Positions 1-8,320 of a stretch of DNA of 43,224 bases are shown here, piece by piece. The notes under the pieces were generated by a model. The model was not told the origin of the DNA. It ran no database searches and saw only the letters and a list, made by a program, of their open reading frames with translations. Where the stretch lies: positions 1-43,224 of the forward strand of contig JAGLWF010000010.1 in the NCBI GenBank assembly GCA_023133595.1, read 5' to 3'. The position numbers and the translations under genes are program-made. The stretch is from Nanobdellota archaeon (GTDB taxonomy: Archaea > Nanobdellota > Nanobdellia > Woesearchaeales > WJKV01). How positions within the stretch are numbered: the stretch's first letter is position 1; each line of letters starts with the position of its first letter.

Positions 1-590
1 TGGATATAACCCTTTATTTTACATACAGGCATTATTTTTTTAGGTCTTTTGGAATTACCTATCTTAACATGAAGAAGTTCATAATCATGGAAAGCAACTT
101 TAGATAATATATAAGCTGCGAGCATACCTTTTGCGCGGTCCCACGTGAAACTGGTTGAGAATGGTGCAGGACCATTTCTGTTTAATAAATTTTGGTTAAA
201 CACTACTTCGTCTACACTTTCTGCTTTAGAAGGATGTGGATTATATCTTAAGAAAAACCTATCCATGTCCCTTAGTTCTCTACTACCATTCTTACTTACA
301 TAGGATAAAATATTACTATTGTACGGGGCGCAGCTTAGGCCGGATTTAAGGGTTTTTATATCTTCTGAAGCATGTTGTGGTATTGAAAGTTCTTCACCCA
401 GTGATATCTGGCTTTCTTCAGCAAGAAGTTCAAGAGTTTTAAAAGACGATATTGTCAAGCCAGCAACTGTTAAAGCAGATGCTTTAAGAAACGTTCTTGT
501 GCTTATGGTTGGGCCAAGATCAAACTCTGGCCCTTTCAGCATTCCTCTTAAAGCATTAACTACAATTTCTAGTGTTTTTTTAGCGGTCAT
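1..590 (-). CDS. Exported or membrane-anchored protein, 3' part missing
   Basis: The minus strand stays open from an ATG at 590 to the window edge (196 codons, no stop), so the C-terminus lies outside. Residues about 28-50 hold the motif TRTFLK followed by a hydrophobic run (ASALTVAGLTI), which looks like a Tat-type signal or anchor but has only one of the two arginines. The mature part is polar with no motif I recognise. A TATA box (CTTTAAATA, about 615-622) is centred some 27 nt upstream of the ATG, so the mRNA is probably leaderless. It is divergent from the toxin-antitoxin pair at 750. Function unknown. Confidence 0.7.
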   Translation of the reverse strand, partial: MTAKKTLEIVVNALRGMLKGPEFDLGPTISTRTFLKASALTVAGLTISSFKTLELLAEESQISLGEELSIPQHASEDIKTLKSGLSCAPYNSNILSYVSKNGSRELRDMDRFFLRYNPHPSKAESVDEVVFNQNLLNRNGPAPFSTSFTWDRAKGMLAAYILSKVAFHDYELLHVKIGNSKRPKKIMPVCKIKGYI

Positions 591-719
591 TATAGCTTAA
601 TAAAGCAGTCTAATATTTAAAGCTTTTGACTTTTACTACTATACAAGTACAATTATTAAGCTTTCCTAACCCTCCCACATCCCACCTTCAACTGCACATT
701 CTTAAATACAACCGTAAAC

Positions 720-749
720 TTTATAAATGTAGGAATTATTTCCTACATT
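720..749 (+). promoter_or_regulatory. TATA box plus perfect palindromic operator of the MNT/HEPN operon
   Basis: TTTATAAA at 720-727 is a strong archaeal TATA box. Overlapping and following it, AATGTAGGAA (726-735) and TTCCTACATT (740-749) form a perfect 10-bp inverted repeat around a TTAT spacer, ending directly before the ATG at 750. The start codon lies about 26 nt from the TATA centre, so transcription should begin at or next to the ATG and the operator covers the initiation zone. This fits autorepression by the HTH domain of the first gene (inference). Confidence 0.75.
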
Positions 750-1268
750 ATGAACGTATATGAACACAGAATATTGGAATTGTTTTTCAAGAGGCCTATG
801 AGTAAGTTTCATATAAGGGAATTGGGTAGGTTGGCTAATCTTGATACTAAGACTGTAATGAAGTATCTCAGGGATTTTATCAAAAGGAAATTGATTGTGA
901 GGAAGAAGGAAAAAATAGGATTTCCGTTTTATGAAGCCAATCGTCTTTCTCCATTGTACCGCTATGAAAAAAGCCATGTTATGATTGAGAAGATTTATGA
1001 AAGTAATCTAATCATTTTCCTGGAAAAAGAGTTGAATCCAAAAGTTATTGTTCTATTCGGCAGTATTCAAAAGGGTACTTATCATGAGAAGAGCGATATT
1101 GATATTTTCATACAAGCAAAGTACAGGGGATTGTATCTATCAAAATTTGAAAGAATTCTAAAACATAAAATAAAATTATTCTTTGAAGAAGATCCTAAAA
1201 GTCTCACAAAAGGCTTGCTCCAAAACATTTATAATGGTTTTGTGCTTAGCGGTCAATTAGAACCATGA
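750..1268 (+). CDS. HTH-MNT nucleotidyltransferase (antitoxin of a HEPN/MNT pair)
   Basis: The protein has 172 aa. Residues 1-60 form a winged helix (the ILELFFKRP and HIRELGRLAN segments followed by a KTVMKYLRDF recognition helix), which should bind DNA. Residues about 95-125 are a minimal nucleotidyltransferase core: G104-S105, then SDIDIFI with D116 and D118 as metal ligands. MNT proteins of this class act as antitoxins by AMPylating their HEPN partner (family knowledge). The stop overlaps the HEPN start by 4 nt (ATGA). The HTH fusion suggests the antitoxin itself represses the operon at the palindrome 726-749. Confidence 0.85.
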   Translation: MNVYEHRILELFFKRPMSKFHIRELGRLANLDTKTVMKYLRDFIKRKLIVRKKEKIGFPFYEANRLSPLYRYEKSHVMIEKIYESNLIIFLEKELNPKVIVLFGSIQKGTYHEKSDIDIFIQAKYRGLYLSKFERILKHKIKLFFEEDPKSLTKGLLQNIYNGFVLSGQLEP

Positions 1269-1699
1269 AGAGAAAGTATTTTGATCATTGCATTAAAGAG
1301 AATGAATTGATAGAAACAGGCATAATAGATAAGAGTATGGCTAAAGAATTATTAGCATTAGCAGAGCATAAAGAACAGTTCTGGAAAGAAATCAATAAAG
1401 CTGACAAATATCCGTCTATGTATATCGAGGGATATTATGAGATAATCAAGGAGTTATGTACAACTATTCTCACTCTAGATGGCTGGAAAGCCCTTAATCA
1501 CGAATGTTTATTTGCTTATATAAGGAATAATAAACAGGATTTAGAACTGGATTTTGATTATCTATTAGAACTTAAAGATACAAGAAATGCTATAGATTAT
1601 AGAGGAGTAAGAGTAAGTGCAGAATTATGGAAGAAAAACAAACTAAAGATAGAAATTATCACCAAAACATTAAAAGACTATATAAAAAAGCAATTATAA
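1265..1699 (+). CDS. HEPN-domain toxin-like protein
   Basis: The protein has 144 aa, is all-helical in character and is translationally coupled to the MNT gene. The HEPN signature is TRNAIDYRG with R107 and N108. The classical R-x4-H RNase motif would need His where Y112 stands; this RN-xxx-Y form resembles UPF0332-type HEPN proteins rather than classical HepT. It is therefore either a HEPN RNase using other residues or a catalytically weak member. Its place directly after an MNT gene supports a toxin-antitoxin role, although such pairs can also be regulatory. The T-rich stretch at 1748-1754 may end the transcript. Confidence 0.75.
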   Translation: MKRKYFDHCIKENELIETGIIDKSMAKELLALAEHKEQFWKEINKADKYPSMYIEGYYEIIKELCTTILTLDGWKALNHECLFAYIRNNKQDLELDFDYLLELKDTRNAIDYRGVRVSAELWKKNKLKIEIITKTLKDYIKKQL

Positions 1700-1796
1700 A
1701 TGTCCGATAAGTTGTCCCAGTTAGCCTAGCGTTGGGCCGCGGCGTTCTTTTTTCTAGAAGAAAACTACATCTAACCATCATAGACAAAAAAAGAAT

Positions 1797-2846
1797 TCAA
1801 AACCCAAAAGCACCAACAGTCTGGACTGTGGTATTTTCTATCTTTCTTTCATCAGATAAATCAAGAACGTTAACATAATGACCAGCATTTGCAATAAGTT
1901 TGATAAAATAACTTCCGCCTGGACCCATTGCAATCGCAAGAGTTTCAGGAGCATTTGGATTTTTTATTTTCGCACCAGCATAAGGATGCGGCATTAGATT
2001 GTAAGCCCACCTTTCCATCATCAAAGCCCATCTGACAGGATGCCAAAGTTGATCAGTAAGATCAATCCGAAGTTCTTCTGGGTCTCCAGACAAGGCCTCT
2101 GCAGTTACATTAGAAATTATTCTTCCATCTTTTGGGATTTTAAATTGGGTCCGTCTCAACACTGGACTAAAAATACGTTGAGCAATCCATTTGTATGCCC
2201 GAGTATGGAACGGTGATACAACACCTTTAATCGGTTTTGCATTCACCCCCATGTCAACGATTATTTTATGTGCAGTTTCAATCTGTTCTGGTTCTCCACC
2301 AACCATAACAATATCATGCGCATGTTCAAGAGCCTTTTCAACACCAGATTTTAGAAGGATCTCTTCCAGCTCTGCAAATCGGCCTACAATCTTCATCATA
2401 CAGGGTTTATCATAAGATATTTTGGACATGCATTCTGCTCTCTGCGCAATTAGTTCCATGAATTTTTTAAAATTAGACAAAGCACCAGAAGCATAAATTC
2501 CAGGATACATCCCTGCAGAAAGACCAGCCCAGTATAATTCCTCATCCTCATCTTGAGTGATCCGCGGCTCTATACCTTTTTCTGTTTCAAGTTCTTTTCG
2601 CACTACAATCTGTGCACATGAAAAAGTCACACAGCCTGCAAGAATAGACAATAGAGTCCACTTTGCTTTTGGATTCATCAGCAATTGATCCATAGAAAGT
2701 CCAGTCGTATTCTTTGCAATTTCATAATGTTTTTCTGCAACAGGATATTTATTGCACATCCGTTTGCCCATATTCTTGTACTGGAACCCCTGCCCCGGAA
2801 TCATGACAATCTTTCTCTTCTTTGCTGCTAATGTAGGAACTACCAT
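1797..2846 (-). CDS. FabD-like malonyl/acyl transferase
   Basis: The protein has 349 aa with the acyltransferase layout of FabD: GQGFQ (18-22), nucleophile region AGLSAGMYPG with S110, AQR with R136, and the catalytic-His segment VSPFHT with H214, followed by SNVTAE. FabD normally moves malonyl from CoA to acyl carrier protein. Here the usual GHS-x-G nucleophile elbow reads GLS-A-G, so the residue before the Ser is Leu. No ACP or ketosynthase gene is in the window, so substrate and pathway are unknown. A TATA box near 2872-2879 places the ATG as leaderless, so it is transcribed apart from the operon upstream. Confidence 0.8.
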   Translation of the reverse strand: MVVPTLAAKKRKIVMIPGQGFQYKNMGKRMCNKYPVAEKHYEIAKNTTGLSMDQLLMNPKAKWTLLSILAGCVTFSCAQIVVRKELETEKGIEPRITQDEDEELYWAGLSAGMYPGIYASGALSNFKKFMELIAQRAECMSKISYDKPCMMKIVGRFAELEEILLKSGVEKALEHAHDIVMVGGEPEQIETAHKIIVDMGVNAKPIKGVVSPFHTRAYKWIAQRIFSPVLRRTQFKIPKDGRIISNVTAEALSGDPEELRIDLTDQLWHPVRWALMMERWAYNLMPHPYAGAKIKNPNAPETLAIAMGPGGSYFIKLIANAGHYVNVLDLSDERKIENTTVQTVGAFGF

Positions 2847-2895
2847 TAATCACTTAAAGGCCATATTCCTATTTATATATCTTTCTAAAAGAATT

Positions 2896-4452
2896 CTATG
2901 CGCTCTGTTTGGTCAAAATCTCTCTCCTTTCATACTTCTTTGGTTTCTTGATTTTCTCTTTTTTTCTCCGGATAAAAATAGGGTTTCTGTAAAGAAGCGA
3001 CTTTGCGTAACTCAATTTATCTTTGTTGTTTGAATAGATTGTAAACAAGATATCTCCTTTCTTGATATCATCAGTGATATGCACATTTAGATATATCCCT
3101 GAATTTTTATCAACAGGCGCGCCTGTTGCTTTTGCAACTGCTGCAATCAAACTATTATCTATATCTATAACATCGCCAGCCTTGTAAGATTTGTAGTGAT
3201 AAGAATATTTTGCAGGTTTGATCTTGTCAGGATCAAGTTGTTTTGCGCCTTGCACTTCCACAATCTCAACAAACTTCTCATAAGCTGCGCCAGATTCAAG
3301 AATTTCTTTTGCCATCTTGAAACCTGCACCTTTTTTCGCTTTCTTGCTCATCTCCAGCATCTCGCCTGCAAGCTTCAAAGATTTTTTCTTGAGATCTTTA
3401 GGTCCTTTTTCATCTCCTTTCAAGATCCACAAGACATCACGAGCTTCCAGTGCAGGACCGATCCCATTTCCGACCGGCTGTCTTCCATCTGTGACCAGAA
3501 CACGCATATTAATGTGGAATTTTTTCGCGAGCTGCAGGAATTTCCTGCGCAGGTGCTGTGCTTTCTTTCTATCGACTTTTGCGTCATTCGCTGCAGGAAT
3601 ATCGATAAGTATGTCTGTTGAAGATACTGATAATTTTTTCGCAAAAATGCTTGCCAATAACTGACCTTCAGCATCAATAGACAATGGATGCTCGACCTGG
3701 ATGATTGCATCATCAGCAGGAGACAAATTCAAAGCACCGCCCCAGACAATACATCCTCCGACGCGATCAACAATTTTTTTCATCTTAGACAAAGAAATTT
3801 TCACATCAGCCATGACTTCCATTGTGTCAGCAGTTCCAGCTGGTGAAGTGATGGAACGCGAACTGGTCTTAGGTATTGTTAATCCAGCAGCAGCGATAAT
3901 AGGAACTATTATCGGAGTTGTCCTATTCCCCGGCAATCCACCAATGCAATGCTTGTCAAATACACGTTTTGCCCGCGGTTTCAGCATCTGTCCGCTCTTT
4001 ACCATTGCTTTTGTCAAACAATGGACTTCATGCAGGGATAATCCACGGATATAACACGCAGCAACAAAATACGTAACTTCAGCTGCACTTAACTTCCACC
4101 CGCCGATATCTGCAACTATCTGATTGATCTTGTTGCGGGTAAGCCGTTTGCCTGAAAGTTTTTCCCGGATATATGCCAAAGACGCAGGCCTTCTTGTAAC
4201 TTTGACCTCGACTCTTGAACCTTCTTTCACTTTGAATTTCTCATAAGTCTCTTTGAACAATCCAATAACTCCCGGTCTAACTATCTTGGCATCGCGAGTA
4301 ACGTCAATTATTCCAACAACTTTCTTAAAGCCTTTTTTGATCATGACTCTGTCTGCAGGATAAACATCTAACGTGGTTGCATCATTAAGATGCAGAAGAA
4401 CAATCAAGGAATTGCCAGCACGGATACCTAAATGCTTGGTTTTAAATTTCAT
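2896..4452 (-). CDS. deoA: AMP phosphorylase
   Basis: The 518-aa protein belongs to the thymidine/AMP phosphorylase family and has the archaeal N-terminal extension (residues 1-85). Visible family segments are HCIGGLPGNRTTPIIVP, KTSSRSITSPAGTADTMEV and TDGRQPVGNGIGPALEARD. The archaeal enzyme converts AMP and phosphate to adenine and ribose-1,5-bisphosphate, the entry to the pentose-bisphosphate nucleotide salvage route with R15P isomerase and form III RuBisCO; those two genes are not in this window. Its start overlaps the stop of the permease gene by 4 nt, so it is the last gene of a three-gene operon. Confidence 0.95.
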   Translation of the reverse strand: MKFKTKHLGIRAGNSLIVLLHLNDATTLDVYPADRVMIKKGFKKVVGIIDVTRDAKIVRPGVIGLFKETYEKFKVKEGSRVEVKVTRRPASLAYIREKLSGKRLTRNKINQIVADIGGWKLSAAEVTYFVAACYIRGLSLHEVHCLTKAMVKSGQMLKPRAKRVFDKHCIGGLPGNRTTPIIVPIIAAAGLTIPKTSSRSITSPAGTADTMEVMADVKISLSKMKKIVDRVGGCIVWGGALNLSPADDAIIQVEHPLSIDAEGQLLASIFAKKLSVSSTDILIDIPAANDAKVDRKKAQHLRRKFLQLAKKFHINMRVLVTDGRQPVGNGIGPALEARDVLWILKGDEKGPKDLKKKSLKLAGEMLEMSKKAKKGAGFKMAKEILESGAAYEKFVEIVEVQGAKQLDPDKIKPAKYSYHYKSYKAGDVIDIDNSLIAAVAKATGAPVDKNSGIYLNVHITDDIKKGDILFTIYSNNKDKLSYAKSLLYRNPIFIRRKKEKIKKPKKYERREILTKQSA

Positions 4453-5534
4453 TTTGATCTAGATTTTTTCTTCTTCTCTCTGATCCCTGTCTCTTTATAT
4501 ATCTCAAAGAATGCCAGCATCAATGTCAGAATCAATGGACCGATAAATATTCCGATCAATCCGAATAGTTTGAGTCCGCCGAAGATTCCAATTATTATGA
4601 TCGCAGTATGTATTTTTGCTTTGGTCCCTATCAAGAATGGTTTGATGAAATTGTCTACTGTGCTTATTATGAACACTCCAAGGAGAATCAAGATACCTCC
4701 TTTCCAGATGATCACATTATTCCCTGTTGCTATCCCCTCAAATACCAGAGAAAGCGAAGCTGGCAGCCACACGATCCAGGTTCCAATCGGAACAATGCTT
4801 ACAAACATCATGACAACACCCCAGAAGATAGGTGCAGAGATCCCAAGGATATAGAAGACAATAGCTCCTATCGCACCCTGTACAAACGCGGTCAGGAACT
4901 GCCCGTAGAGCACACCATAGATCGTGTCTTGTGTTTTTTTATATAGATGATCCTGATGTCTTTTATCTAAGGGAAGCAGTTTTTTCGTGAACTCAACAAA
5001 ACGACTGCCGTCTCTTAAGAAATAAAATAGGAATATGATAAAAATAAAGATGTCAATTATCCTGGCAGGAATTGAGAAAAGGAAATTGCTTCCATACGTG
5101 AGGAGATACGTCTGTACCTTATTCCCCATCTCCTGGATATAGTACCTTGTCTCTGGTTTCTCCAGATACTTGTTTACTTCCTGAGACATATCACAAAAAA
5201 AACTTTTTTCGCACGCAGTTGGAAATATCTCTCCAGATAATAGATTTTGTTTGACTGTCACATACGTGACAAATACATCTTTGACAAGAGCATTCAATAC
5301 AAAACCTAATGGGATTCCAACAATGAGCAAGAGAATGATGATCAAGACAATCCCGTTTATTGTCTTATGCTTGAATCTTTTATTCATCCGGGTATAGATA
5401 GGATATACTAAAAATGCGATAATGATCGCTGCCAGGATCGGAACCAGGAATGGAGCGACTAACTTATAGGACAGGTATAAGATAAAGATACCTAACATTA
5501 ATAAAATATAAAATTTCAAGTGTTTTATATCCAT
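4449..5534 (-). CDS. AI-2E/PerM family membrane transporter
   Basis: This polytopic membrane protein of 361 aa has about seven to eight hydrophobic segments. The first two (FYILLMLGIFILYLSY and FLVPILAAIIIAFLVYP) and the long hydrophobic C-terminal half match the AI-2E transporter/PerM (UPF0118) family, whose substrates are mostly unknown. The longer reading frame would begin with TTG at 5552, overlapping the upstream stop. I prefer the ATG at 5534 because GGGGG at 5540-5544 stands 5 nt before it as a ribosome binding site. It is the middle gene of an operon and overlaps AMP phosphorylase by 4 nt. Confidence 0.88.
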   Translation of the reverse strand: MDIKHLKFYILLMLGIFILYLSYKLVAPFLVPILAAIIIAFLVYPIYTRMNKRFKHKTINGIVLIIILLLIVGIPLGFVLNALVKDVFVTYVTVKQNLLSGEIFPTACEKSFFCDMSQEVNKYLEKPETRYYIQEMGNKVQTYLLTYGSNFLFSIPARIIDIFIFIIFLFYFLRDGSRFVEFTKKLLPLDKRHQDHLYKKTQDTIYGVLYGQFLTAFVQGAIGAIVFYILGISAPIFWGVVMMFVSIVPIGTWIVWLPASLSLVFEGIATGNNVIIWKGGILILLGVFIISTVDNFIKPFLIGTKAKIHTAIIIIGIFGGLKLFGLIGIFIGPLILTLMLAFFEIYKETGIREKKKKSRSK

Positions 5535-5548
5535 TTGTTCCCCCGTAC

Positions 5549-7771
5549 TCAAGGCCTTTGAGTTCTTCTGAACTCAAACAATAACAATGCAATAATCAAT
5601 ATTGCGACAATCAATATTAATAATGAAAGAAAGATCGCATCCCGCAATGCCCCTTCTTTCCCAACAGTTTCTTCTGTGACAACTTCTTCTATCATAGGAA
5701 CATCGCCTGCCTCTCCTTCTCCTACAGCAACTTCAATATCCTCAACTCCAACACCCTCAGCGCGTTCGCCAAAGTGCATGCCTCTTAATAATACAGCTTC
5801 GTATGGAATGTTAAAGTCTGTGAAAATATTCCGCTCAAGATATAGCTTGAATCCTTTGCCTTCTACATCATAGATAATCAGGTCACCTGAATTTATCACA
5901 TCAATACCAGTTGGACTTCCATAGAAGATATCATCGCCTTCTAGCTGCAGTCCTTTCTCTCGTACATTCCTTACCTCTTGGACAACTTCGCCAACAATAT
6001 TTCCAAATTCATTCCGTTTTATTTGTATCAGGTAGATATAATCAAGAGATGTCAAAACTCCCAGGATATTGCTCTGAGAATTATAATCTATCTGTTTTGG
6101 TGTGAAATAAAATATTATTCCAGTCTCATCAGTCAAAGGATTTACAACTCCTGCTTCATCCACAACCAATCTTTTTATGCTTACTCCTTCCTCAATATAA
6201 TGTTTTTCTGTCTGGAATTTTATACCTGTCAAAGTTTCATCAGCTTTTATCTCAATAGGCTTTGTTCTTGTCTTAAAAATCAAAGTATAGTCTTCATTAA
6301 GATAATCTTTAAGGATAATTCTTCCATTGTCTAACATTGTAGCTTCAGTAGGTATTGAATTGAAAGGTCTCTGTCCTGTTGGCGCGATCTCAGAATCCCA
6401 TACTCTCTTCAGATAATGAATTTGTTTTCCATAGATCTTATTATTAATCCCTCGCTCAATCTCGATAACATAGACTTCTCCATGTCGTGTAGTAATCAGA
6501 AGATGGTGATTCACGGGATTATAATCCATCAAATCAGGAATGATCTCAAATATCTGACCATCTTTTGCACAGAGCGGCTCATCCCGGATCCCTGATAATT
6601 CATCACTAAAAGCAATGATTTTTTTTGTTGGATCTGCCACATGTTCAAATGTACCTACCATCATAGACGGAACAGATAATTTAGATGATTTTGCAATTGT
6701 ATAAAACTGCAATCCTTTCAGGTCAGGTGCCCGAATTGGTTTTCTTTCTATCTTAGTTACATCCAAGCCTGCTTCAGAGCATTTTCCATTGAACCAGCCG
6801 ATTGCTTTTTGGTTTATCTTCTCACAATATTCATAGCATTCGTAAACATCAATGAGGTTTGCAACTTCGTATGTCCCTTTATCGCATTTACAGCATGTTT
6901 TTGTGTATCTGATTGGGTTTTGCACAACACTAAATCCTGGTGTCTCTCCGTTAAGGAATACATCAGGTTCCTCCCTCAGCCATCCTCGGCCAACAATATT
7001 TGAATGATAAAGATCACCGATCCAGCTCCACCGCATATCTCTGTTCGCATCTATAAATATGTCAAAGTTTACAGGACTCTGCAATTGATATAATGGATCT
7101 GATCTTAATCTGTTGCCAAGCTGGCTAGAAACATCGTATGTTCTTCCTTTTCCAACCAAACTTTTACCTTTAAATATTCCTCTGACATCAATTTTTCCTA
7201 GGTTTGTGAATGGTAATCTTCCTATCTCATTAGTCTTAACAGTGATTTTTCTTATTACTATTGTTCCAAATATATTGATTGTCTTGCTTTCCCCCCCAAA
7301 TGGTGTAGATCTTGGGATAAAGAAATCACTCAGATCACTTTCAAATATATCTTGATCAAAAACAATGTAGATATCAACAAGTGAGTTTGGTTCATAAAGA
7401 TTCGCATACTTTGGCATGAATTCCTGTGTCTCGATATTATAACCGCGGTGCGTCCGCGCAAAGAATTCATCAAGTGTCTCATCTATCCTTCTATCTTTCA
7501 GGTAAATATTTTCAGTGTCAAAGAATTTTTGTTTTGGTTTTCCTGTTGCATCCGCAATATGTATCTTGTCAAGATATTCTTTTGCAACTTTTTTGTCAGG
7601 ATATGAATCAACATCAGAAGCATAGACAAACAGTGGATCTGTTTCAAGATCTTTTACTTGTCCAGATTCTTCTATATTCTCAAGAGAATATTCACCTGCT
7701 GCTATACATAGCTGTACTGAACTTAAAATCAGTATGAGAAAAACTATTATAACCCCTATCTCCTGTTTCAT
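5549..7771 (-). CDS. Large secreted protein with C-terminal membrane anchor
   Basis: The protein has 740 aa. It opens with a signal peptide (MKQEIGVIIVFLILILSS...AAG) and closes with one transmembrane helix (AIFLSLLILIVAILIIALLL) and a basic tail, so most of it sits outside the cell. Between lie beta-rich stretches and a Cys cluster near residues 300-335 (TCCKCDKGTYE, ECYEYCEK) that may bind metal or form disulfides. I do not recognise a family. The open frame extends to 7984, but that extension translates repeat A1. The ATG at 7771 has an AGAGGA ribosome site 8 nt upstream and starts a proper signal peptide. It is the first gene of the operon ending in deoA. Confidence 0.85.
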   Translation of the reverse strand: MKQEIGVIIVFLILILSSVQLCIAAGEYSLENIEESGQVKDLETDPLFVYASDVDSYPDKKVAKEYLDKIHIADATGKPKQKFFDTENIYLKDRRIDETLDEFFARTHRGYNIETQEFMPKYANLYEPNSLVDIYIVFDQDIFESDLSDFFIPRSTPFGGESKTINIFGTIVIRKITVKTNEIGRLPFTNLGKIDVRGIFKGKSLVGKGRTYDVSSQLGNRLRSDPLYQLQSPVNFDIFIDANRDMRWSWIGDLYHSNIVGRGWLREEPDVFLNGETPGFSVVQNPIRYTKTCCKCDKGTYEVANLIDVYECYEYCEKINQKAIGWFNGKCSEAGLDVTKIERKPIRAPDLKGLQFYTIAKSSKLSVPSMMVGTFEHVADPTKKIIAFSDELSGIRDEPLCAKDGQIFEIIPDLMDYNPVNHHLLITTRHGEVYVIEIERGINNKIYGKQIHYLKRVWDSEIAPTGQRPFNSIPTEATMLDNGRIILKDYLNEDYTLIFKTRTKPIEIKADETLTGIKFQTEKHYIEEGVSIKRLVVDEAGVVNPLTDETGIIFYFTPKQIDYNSQSNILGVLTSLDYIYLIQIKRNEFGNIVGEVVQEVRNVREKGLQLEGDDIFYGSPTGIDVINSGDLIIYDVEGKGFKLYLERNIFTDFNIPYEAVLLRGMHFGERAEGVGVEDIEVAVGEGEAGDVPMIEEVVTEETVGKEGALRDAIFLSLLILIVAILIIALLLFEFRRTQRP

Positions 7772-7844
7772 GTGTAATCCTCTTTTATGTATAGAATCAA
7801 GAACTAGTCCTATATAAATGTTATGATTATTTGTATGTGCATAT

Positions 7845-7939
7845 CCATTGCTGCCAAGTGTAGCTCTCTGACTTTTTGTGCAAGATGCATAGACTCGGCT
7901 TCCAAAGCAGAAAACAATGCTAGCGAAACGCAGCAATGG
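7845..7939 (+). repeat. Interspersed element type A, copy A1
   Basis: The 95-bp copy has terminal stem CCATTGCTGC / GCAGCAATGG (10 bp perfect). Internal boxes are CAAGTGTAGCT, TAGACTCGGCTTC and AGCGAAACGC. An internal TAGC/GCTA pairing is also possible. Confidence 0.85.
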
Positions 7940-7947
7940 CTCGAATA

Positions 7948-8041
7948 TACATAGCACACTCCGCAAGATTATAATATTGCTCATAAAAACGATTCTATAT
8001 TATTGGTGCGTTTATTCAAAGGCTACACTTAGTGCTATGCA
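7948..8041 (-). repeat. Interspersed element type B, copy B1 (reverse, diverged)
   Basis: Read on the minus strand it begins GTGCATAGCACTAAGTGTAGC and ends in GTGCTATGTA. The terminal stem is kept but the central box is degenerate (TAGAATCG in place of TAGACTCGG). It belongs to the B form found inside composites, together with 18221-18315 and 25423-25517. Confidence 0.75.
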
Positions 8042-8216
8042 CATACGATTATTACATATACAGAATGGGCTTCTCTGTCTGTTTCTGCTGATTTTTGAAA
8101 CCGTGGAAACCCTGTGCATGCGGTTTGCATTACACGAAAAATTTGTGTCTTTTACTAATTTTCTAGACTTAGTTTATTTAAGTTGGTATCGCGTGTATAT
8201 AAAGGTGGTGGTTTTC

Positions 8217-8305
8217 ATGATGAACTATTTGAAGAAAAAAGCTTCTTTGACAGAATGAATCCAGTTAAGAATCATGAGTATGTTTGGGTGATGGAGAAGT
8301 GTTAA
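8217..8305 (+). pseudogene. Possible small frameshifted gene
   Basis: A clean TATA box (TATATAAA, 8196-8203) leads to ATGATG at 8217. That frame gives only 13 aa and stops at 8258. One extra A in the A6 run at about 8235-8240 would join it to the next frame, giving a coherent 30-aa peptide with SFFDRMNPVKNHEYVWVMEK before a stop at 8303-8305. It may be a decayed gene, a sequencing error in the A run, or a frameshifting signal. Apart from repeats and this remnant I see nothing else coding in 7772-8320. Confidence 0.3.
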
Positions 8306-8320
8306 TCATTAGTTTCTATT

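Larger units (their letters stand above)
7833..8046. mobile_element. Composite repeat unit A1+B1 with outer inverted repeats
   Basis: GTATGTGCATA (7833-7843) and TATGCACATAC (8036-8046) are perfect 11-bp inverted repeats bounding a 214-bp block. The block contains one A element (7845-7939, plus) and one B element (7948-8041, minus). The same arrangement recurs at 18111-18316 and 25308-25522. No transposase is encoded, so it would be non-autonomous. The block lies between the start of the secreted-protein gene and a decayed small gene. Confidence 0.75.

Noticed and set aside
319-600. 93-aa frame on the plus strand
   Set aside because: It is the antisense shadow of the minus-strand gene 1-590, which has a TATA box and a signal-like N-terminus.
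702-977. 91-aa minus-strand frame over the MNT gene
   Set aside because: It overlaps a recognised HTH-MNT gene antisense and crosses its promoter and operator; its product looks like random sequence.
1700-1796. GC-rich segment GTTGGGCCGCGGCG as a possible RNA gene
   Set aside because: It contains a short palindrome (GCCGCGG) but no stable hairpin or tRNA-like fold could be built by eye. It may be part of a terminator.
5535-5552. TTG start of the PerM-like gene
   Set aside because: The ATG at 5534 has a GGGGG ribosome site at normal distance, and the family N-terminus begins there.
7917-8258. 113-aa plus-strand frame
   Set aside because: Most of it translates repeats A1 and B1. Only its last codons coincide with the possible mini-gene at 8217.
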